A stretch of 64,000 nt of DNA, from positions 496,001 to 560,000 of the forward strand of contig NZ_AGIK01000001.1 of the NCBI RefSeq assembly GCF_000230675.1, given 5' to 3'. Made by a program: the position numbers and the translations under genes. Positions within the stretch are counted from its first letter, which is position 1. Each line of letters starts with the position of its first letter. This DNA comes from Synechococcus sp. WH 8016. Its GTDB lineage: Bacteria > Cyanobacteriota > Cyanobacteriia > PCC-6307 > Cyanobiaceae. Positions 59,833 through 64,000 of this stretch are shown one piece after another. The notes beneath the pieces are model-generated. The model ran no database searches and was not told the DNA's origin. It worked only from the letters and a program-made list of their open reading frames with translations.

Positions 59833-62574
59833 TCACTTTGAGTTGATGTCTATTGGCTCAATCATCCAGATCTTGCCATTGGCTCTTGTTTCTCCTGTCT
59901 TTTTCACTTGAAATCCCAGGACCTTGATCAAGGGCCAGATCTTGCGAACGTCTATGAAGTCCATCGGGCCTGGAAGTCGGTCTGGTCTGCATCCAAGTGC
60001 TCGTGCAACCCGCTTCACTCCTGAGCGATCCAAAGCTTGAAGTTGCCTCCAGACCGTGATGAGTTCTGGGCTGTTTCTAAAGACTGTTGTCGCCTTGATC
60101 AGATCGTCGAGTTGTAGCTCCTGTGCCACTTTCCAAGTCTCGCTCACATCGACTTCCGCAAGATCAAGAAACGACCCTCCCGCAATCAATCGTCTGGCCT
60201 CACGTCGCTCGCTGGCAAGATCCGAGGTTCCCAGCGCTAGGCGCTGCAGAGCTTCCATGCGAAAAGCATCTGCTGCTTCCAGCGATCGTTCTCTTCGGTC
60301 ACTTTGTTTTGTCTGGGGTGATTCATTCACTTCCCCTTGCTGTCTTTCAAGTGCCTCGAGGTCACGAATGCGATAGCCCTCTTCCTGGAGCAGGCCATGA
60401 AGGCACCAACTGTTGTTGAAGCACTCGAAGTTGTTGCGGGCTTCGAGTTCGGCAACGGCTCTTTTGGTTGCTGGATGCCGATCTGCGAGTAACGCTGCGT
60501 AGTCATCAAGAGCCCCTGCCCTCATTCGTTCTTCCAGGGCCTTGGAGGCCTCTTTCGCAGTGGTTTCTTTGGTGATTCCGGCGGCCTCTGGCACGACCTT
60601 TGGTGCAAGCAGGATGCGTTGGCTGCTGTTTCGTGCTCGGTTCAGAGCCTGGATCACATCCTCTGCCTTCCAGCAATAGGCCTGAACGATTGCTGTCAGT
60701 GCTACTGGCGTTGCTGCCATGGAGATCCCGCATGACACCGCGGGGCTGAAGCCAATGCGTTTGTATTGCGGGCCTTCGCCTTCTGCATTGGCCATCAGAC
60801 GAGGTACCCAAGGGTCGTCTCGACTCTCCTTCTCTCCGGTGATCCTTAGCTCCTCTGATGGTTGCGAGTCAGGAAGTGCATCAAGGCATCGGTGCAAGCC
60901 GGCGACTGTTCCATGCCCTAGCCAGAACCGTTGTTGGGCTTGAATCACATCGTTTAAGCGCAAGTTCAGGGTCCGTTCGTTGGTGGAGTTCGGAAGCCCC
61001 ATGAACAGGTCGCGTTCACGGGTGAATGTGCTGTGGATCAGCAGCGGATCACAGCCTGTGATGCTTTTCAGCCAATTCAGCTCAATGTCGCCAACGAGGG
61101 CATCGGCCGCCCAGACATGAATGCAGTCCAGGGCGAGTAATCCCTCCAAGGCGTTCAGAGCCTTCGAGCGGATGCTGCGAAGCGCATCGGTGCCTCCCAT
61201 GGTCCAGTTCGCGAGAACTTGGCTGATTTCATCAAGGACCAGCAGCGTCGGTCGTGGGTTGTCACGGAGTTCCCTGAGCCATTTCCAAAGGGTTTGTTCG
61301 CTCGAATCCTTGAAAGCGCTTTCACCGCAGCAGAACAAGCCATCCCGCATGGTTAGCCCTTCATGGAGGCCAGCCCTTTCTGCCGATTTGGGGGGCGCGC
61401 TGAGGTTCTTGACCCCGAACTCATGGGCTCCTTTATGCACCAATGAAGAACGGTGGTAGGCACCAAGGACGGTGAACTTGGTCTGAGCGTGGTCTTCTAA
61501 AGATTCAAGGGCCGCCAACATGGCCTTGGACTTCCCTGTTCCGGTCGCACCTTTCAAGACGATCACGCGATGCGTCTCGGCGACCTTCAACAGGTCATCA
61601 GCGTTGAACTCATCTTTGGTCTGATGGGTGGTCCAAGTGCCCTTGATGCGCCGGTAGTTGCTGTTGGTGGCGGATGTGGTGACGTAGGCATCCAGCCAAC
61701 CCCGCAGCTCGCGCTTCGTTTCAGCGTCCGCCTTGATTAGGGCTGCGACGAAGTCATCGGTCTTGCCAGGTTTGTCCGGCAGCCAGCACCACCATCCGCC
61801 GTTGCGGGCTCCTTCACGCTCCATGCGCCGTGCCAGCTTCCTGGCTTGATGGATGGATTGGCTTTTGCTGGAGCCTGGGCAGTCGAAGCGAACAACGATC
61901 TTGCGGCCCTTCTTGGCAAGAAGCTTCAGAGCAGGCATGAGTCGGTCACTACGGCCTTTCTGATGCCAGCCATTGATGCCATTCACTCCCACTGCGAGCT
62001 GGCCGATCGAGCAAGCCGCCATCGCCTTCAGTGCTGATTCCTCAATCCAGACAGGCACCTCTGGTGTCTTGAAGATGAACAGCCAGGCTTGTTCGGGTGT
62101 GTAGGTCTCCGGTGTTGATGAGAATCCGTGCTCTCCAAGAAGAACTTGGGCGCCCTCAAAGCTCAAGGGCGGGAGCATGAGTCCTCGGTTGACTTCATCC
62201 CATCCCGTGGCATCAAGTTTCAAGCCTCTTGGTCCCGGCGTGCGCCGTGATGGATGAATTCGGTGGCCAACAAAAGCTGGAAAGTTCGTTGGCCAGCCTT
62301 GGCGATTTACTCCGACAGAAAACAGTGACCAACCCCCCTCAGCCTGATCAGTTCTTTTTCTCCAGAGTGAACAGTTGTTGGAGCGCGTTACACATTGCCC
62401 ATGGGATGTTTCAGCATTCTTTCCTACCAACCATTGGTCGAGCCCAGTGGTGTAGACGTCTGCAGGTCCTATCTCAATCGCGTTTGTATGAAAGATCATT
62501 GGATCAATGCCATGATTTCTTAGGAGCTCCCCAACCGTTGGAAGAGGAAGGGCATTGGTGAGATTTTCCTTCAA
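59833..62574 (-). CDS. DUF3854 primase-helicase of an integrated element
   Basis: A 913-residue replication protein. Residues about 90-300 form the DUF3854/Toprim-like part: VPVWIEESALKAMAACSIGQ and GRKIVVRFDCPGSS. Next come an ATPase/helicase with Walker A VLKGATGTGKSK (339-350) and Walker B LLVLDE (444-449), a late QALNRARNSS motif, and a C-terminal domain duplicated at 57.0-57.5 kb. Such proteins replicate plasmid-like or satellite elements. It diverges from the terminase-like gene over 128 bases. Confidence 0.82.
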   Translation of the reverse strand: MKENLTNALPLPTVGELLRNHGIDPMIFHTNAIEIGPADVYTTGLDQWLVGKNAETSHGQCVTRSNNCSLWRKRTDQAEGGWSLFSVGVNRQGWPTNFPAFVGHRIHPSRRTPGPRGLKLDATGWDEVNRGLMLPPLSFEGAQVLLGEHGFSSTPETYTPEQAWLFIFKTPEVPVWIEESALKAMAACSIGQLAVGVNGINGWHQKGRSDRLMPALKLLAKKGRKIVVRFDCPGSSKSQSIHQARKLARRMEREGARNGGWWCWLPDKPGKTDDFVAALIKADAETKRELRGWLDAYVTTSATNSNYRRIKGTWTTHQTKDEFNADDLLKVAETHRVIVLKGATGTGKSKAMLAALESLEDHAQTKFTVLGAYHRSSLVHKGAHEFGVKNLSAPPKSAERAGLHEGLTMRDGLFCCGESAFKDSSEQTLWKWLRELRDNPRPTLLVLDEISQVLANWTMGGTDALRSIRSKALNALEGLLALDCIHVWAADALVGDIELNWLKSITGCDPLLIHSTFTRERDLFMGLPNSTNERTLNLRLNDVIQAQQRFWLGHGTVAGLHRCLDALPDSQPSEELRITGEKESRDDPWVPRLMANAEGEGPQYKRIGFSPAVSCGISMAATPVALTAIVQAYCWKAEDVIQALNRARNSSQRILLAPKVVPEAAGITKETTAKEASKALEERMRAGALDDYAALLADRHPATKRAVAELEARNNFECFNNSWCLHGLLQEEGYRIRDLEALERQQGEVNESPQTKQSDRRERSLEAADAFRMEALQRLALGTSDLASERREARRLIAGGSFLDLAEVDVSETWKVAQELQLDDLIKATTVFRNSPELITVWRQLQALDRSGVKRVARALGCRPDRLPGPMDFIDVRKIWPLIKVLGFQVKKTGETRANGKIWMIEPIDINSK

Positions 62575-62702
62575 GCGAGATCTAGCGACAACTACAAACT
62601 ATCGGCGTTTATTATTAACTTCTTCTCGTTCTGCCGCAGGGTTGAAGTCACCTGCATCTAATTGCGATTCCTTGGAAGCCTGATGGAAAAGGCAATTGCA
62701 CA

Positions 62703-63212
62703 ATGACATCTTTTTCTCAGCTTCCTGGCGAACCATCAGAAGCTTTTGAGCAGCTTGTCCTCCATCGTGCCTTCGGACCGAGCCGACAGTTAAGTCAGAC
62801 AGCGGATGTTGTGGGCTGTTCCGAATCGACCTTGCGCCGACGAGCAGAACAGTGGCAATGGGCTGAGCGGCTAGAGGCATATGACTCAAGCGTTTTGAAG
62901 AAGGTATCCGAAGCGCGAACCACTGAAGATCTCGCTCGCTACGCGCTGCGGCTCGAAACCTTCCGCCAGGAGCAGTTAGCACGGGCACGTTCGGTAGCAG
63001 AACGAGCGGACGAGCTGCTTGCCCTCGTCGAACGCAGCCTGAAACACCACCTCGAAGCCGGCACCGTCCTTCAGGGACGAGAGCTTCCTTCAGTAATGGC
63101 CGCTGCCTGCAAAGCCTTGGAAGGAGCCATGAACATTGAGGCAGCTGCTCTTGGTGTGGCAGCTTTTCTCGAGAATGAAGCATTGTCTATCAGCACAAAA
63201 AAGAGGCTTTAG
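62703..63212 (+). CDS. HTH protein, terminase-small-subunit-like
   Basis: A 169-residue protein with an N-terminal helix-turn-helix (LVLHRAFGPSRQLSQTADVV, GCSESTLRRRAEQWQWAERL) followed by a coiled-coil body (RYALRLETFRQEQLARARSV). This matches DNA-binding small-terminase and phage HTH proteins. In this position, opposite the primase, it fits the cargo of phage satellites or prophage remnants. The function is inferred from the fold. Confidence 0.6.
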   Translation: MTSFSQLPGEPSEAFEQLVLHRAFGPSRQLSQTADVVGCSESTLRRRAEQWQWAERLEAYDSSVLKKVSEARTTEDLARYALRLETFRQEQLARARSVAERADELLALVERSLKHHLEAGTVLQGRELPSVMAAACKALEGAMNIEAAALGVAAFLENEALSISTKKRL

Positions 63213-63259
63213 AGGTACTGAATTCAACGCCGGTAGATTGACGTAGTGACTTAACTCAG

Positions 63260-63460
63260 ATGTCTGAAACGCCTATTACCTGGATGCGCACTCGAGAATT
63301 AGCTTCTTATCTCGGAGTTCATCGCAACACCCTGGGGAACATGCTTCGGGAAGGTCTATTGCGCGAAGGTATACATCGCCGAAAGATCAATCCACTGGCT
63401 CCACGGGGTGAATTTCTCTGGAATCAAGAAGCCGTTTTGATGACTCTCGGCCGTCTTTGA
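63260..63460 (+). CDS. AlpA/excisionase-like HTH protein, 66 aa
   Basis: MSETPITWMRTRELASYLGV, HRNTLGNMLREGLLREGIHR, then PRGEFLWNQEAVLMTLGRL. This is the winged-HTH layout of AlpA/MerR-type excisionases (R-T-R-E-L-A-x-x-L-G, turn, then W-N-x-x-A). It probably controls excision or transcription of the element. No integrase is visible in the window. Confidence 0.72.
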   Translation: MSETPITWMRTRELASYLGVHRNTLGNMLREGLLREGIHRRKINPLAPRGEFLWNQEAVLMTLGRL

Positions 63461-63526
63461 CTTCTCGAGTACTCACATAGGGATCAGATGTTCAGAAGCT
63501 TAGTTATGCCAGTGACTCTTATTGGC

Positions 63527-64000
63527 TTACACAGCCTCTCTTGTTTTGACCTCTTTTGGTATCCATATCGTGGCGGTGTCATCCCCCAAGCCGAAGGTTC
63601 GATCTGAGAGGTGTTCGATGCCGATCCAGGCGCAGATCAGGCCATTGAGCATGTTTTCCACGGGCTTGAGTGAAGCCAGTGTTGTCACCTCGGATGGCGC
63701 GGGGATGAAGTCCGGTATGCCGCTGATATGGGCCTCAAGTCCAGTTCTGATGGCCTGGAATTGACCCTGTAACCGTTCAATTCGCTCGGTGCGTGTCAGT
63801 TTTTCCGCTTTCCAGTACTGGCCTGAGCGGCTCACCTTGTAGGGCACGCGGTAGTCCCGCTTGAGCAAGGCCAGCAGGGCAACGTGGGGATAACACTCGA
63901 TCAGGGCAGGGGCGGCCTGTTCGTTGCCGTTGGTGTGAAGGGGGTAGCCAAGGGCAGCGAAGTCGGCGCGCAGTTGATCGGCAATGGCGCCGGGGCGTTT
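63527..64000 (-). CDS. DUF429 family protein (N-terminus outside window)
   Basis: The minus-strand frame enters from the right edge and stops at 63527; 157 residues are visible. Diagnostic: ECYPHVALLALLKRDYRVPY, GQYWKAEKLTRTERIERLQG, and the end NGLICAWIGIEHLSDRTFGL, matching the DUF429 (RNase-H-like fold) C-terminus. Function unknown; ancestral core gene rather than element cargo, so the element border probably lies between 63.46 and 63.53 kb. Confidence 0.82.
   Translation of the reverse strand, partial: KRPGAIADQLRADFAALGYPLHTNGNEQAAPALIECYPHVALLALLKRDYRVPYKVSRSGQYWKAEKLTRTERIERLQGQFQAIRTGLEAHISGIPDFIPAPSEVTTLASLKPVENMLNGLICAWIGIEHLSDRTFGLGDDTATIWIPKEVKTREAV

Noticed and set aside
1-64000. 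tRNA, rRNA and CRISPR arrays
   Set aside because: No cloverleaf with a T-loop GTTCRANYC signature, no rRNA-like sequence and no regular repeat-spacer array were found on reading both strands by eye.

Overview
The window looks like chromosome from a marine Synechococcus (picocyanobacterium, sub-cluster 5.1 type, probably a coastal strain). The basis is many small proteins of kinds I associate with this group (DUF3136-like, CP12-like, Nif11-like), NarL/LuxR-type regulators, a cobalamin riboswitch ahead of a HupE-type protein, and a heavy load of copper-related genes. The species is inferred; there is no rRNA or other marker gene here. I found no tRNA, rRNA or CRISPR array.

Layout. 0-5 kb: a DUF2834 fragment, a cytochrome P450, an AllA-like protein and an acyl-CoA-synthetase-like ligase. 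4.7-6.7 kb: sparse, with strong hairpin terminators and small proteins. 6.7-9.7 kb: an orphan ABC ATPase, a 2H phosphoesterase, small proteins and a His-rich DUF305 protein. 9.8-11.2 kb: a RimB-like protease reading frame running into rimK with an apparent one-base frame break. 11.3-11.7 kb: a tandem array of four terminator-like hairpins related to the one near 5.1 kb. 12-17 kb: small proteins, cobalamin riboswitch plus HupE, a COQ4-motif protein, a PIN-PhoH ATPase and a LOG-family protein.

17-29.3 kb: a NarL-type regulator surrounded by small-protein genes. A near-palindromic motif (CCCC, AT-rich centre, TGGGG) recurs at five places in front of these genes and looks like an operator. This is followed by a copper/metal block (DUF411, PepSY-TM, DUF3721, a shortened adaptor and a CusA/CzcA-type RND pump), a second NarL-type regulator, an HD hydrolase operon, a hydroxyacid dehydrogenase and a double GNAT protein. 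29.4-34.6 kb: a frameshifted small protein, an SDR, an ETHE1-like dioxygenase and several tiny genes, two with terminator-like hairpins.

35.2-40 kb: an operon of a Tat-exported beta-propeller resembling the NosZ catalytic propeller, an FtsX-type permease and an ABC ATPase carrying a membrane anchor and external domain, then an SMR pair whose first member has lost helix 1. 40.3-50.6 kb: a multicopper oxidase, then a carbon-overflow cluster on the minus strand (phosphoketolase, acetate kinase, pyruvate-decarboxylase-like enzyme), flanked by two copies of one exported protein. A dead LuxR gene lies beside it. 51.9-54.2 kb: an overlapping DUF1611/racemase pair.

54.2-63.5 kb: a decayed, AT-richer accessory region with a DUF3854 primase-helicase, a second copy of its 3' end, a terminase-small-subunit-like protein, an AlpA-like HTH, a Nif11-like leader protein and many tiny genes. 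It resembles a degraded integrative plasmid or phage satellite; no integrase is visible. The window ends inside a DUF429 protein.
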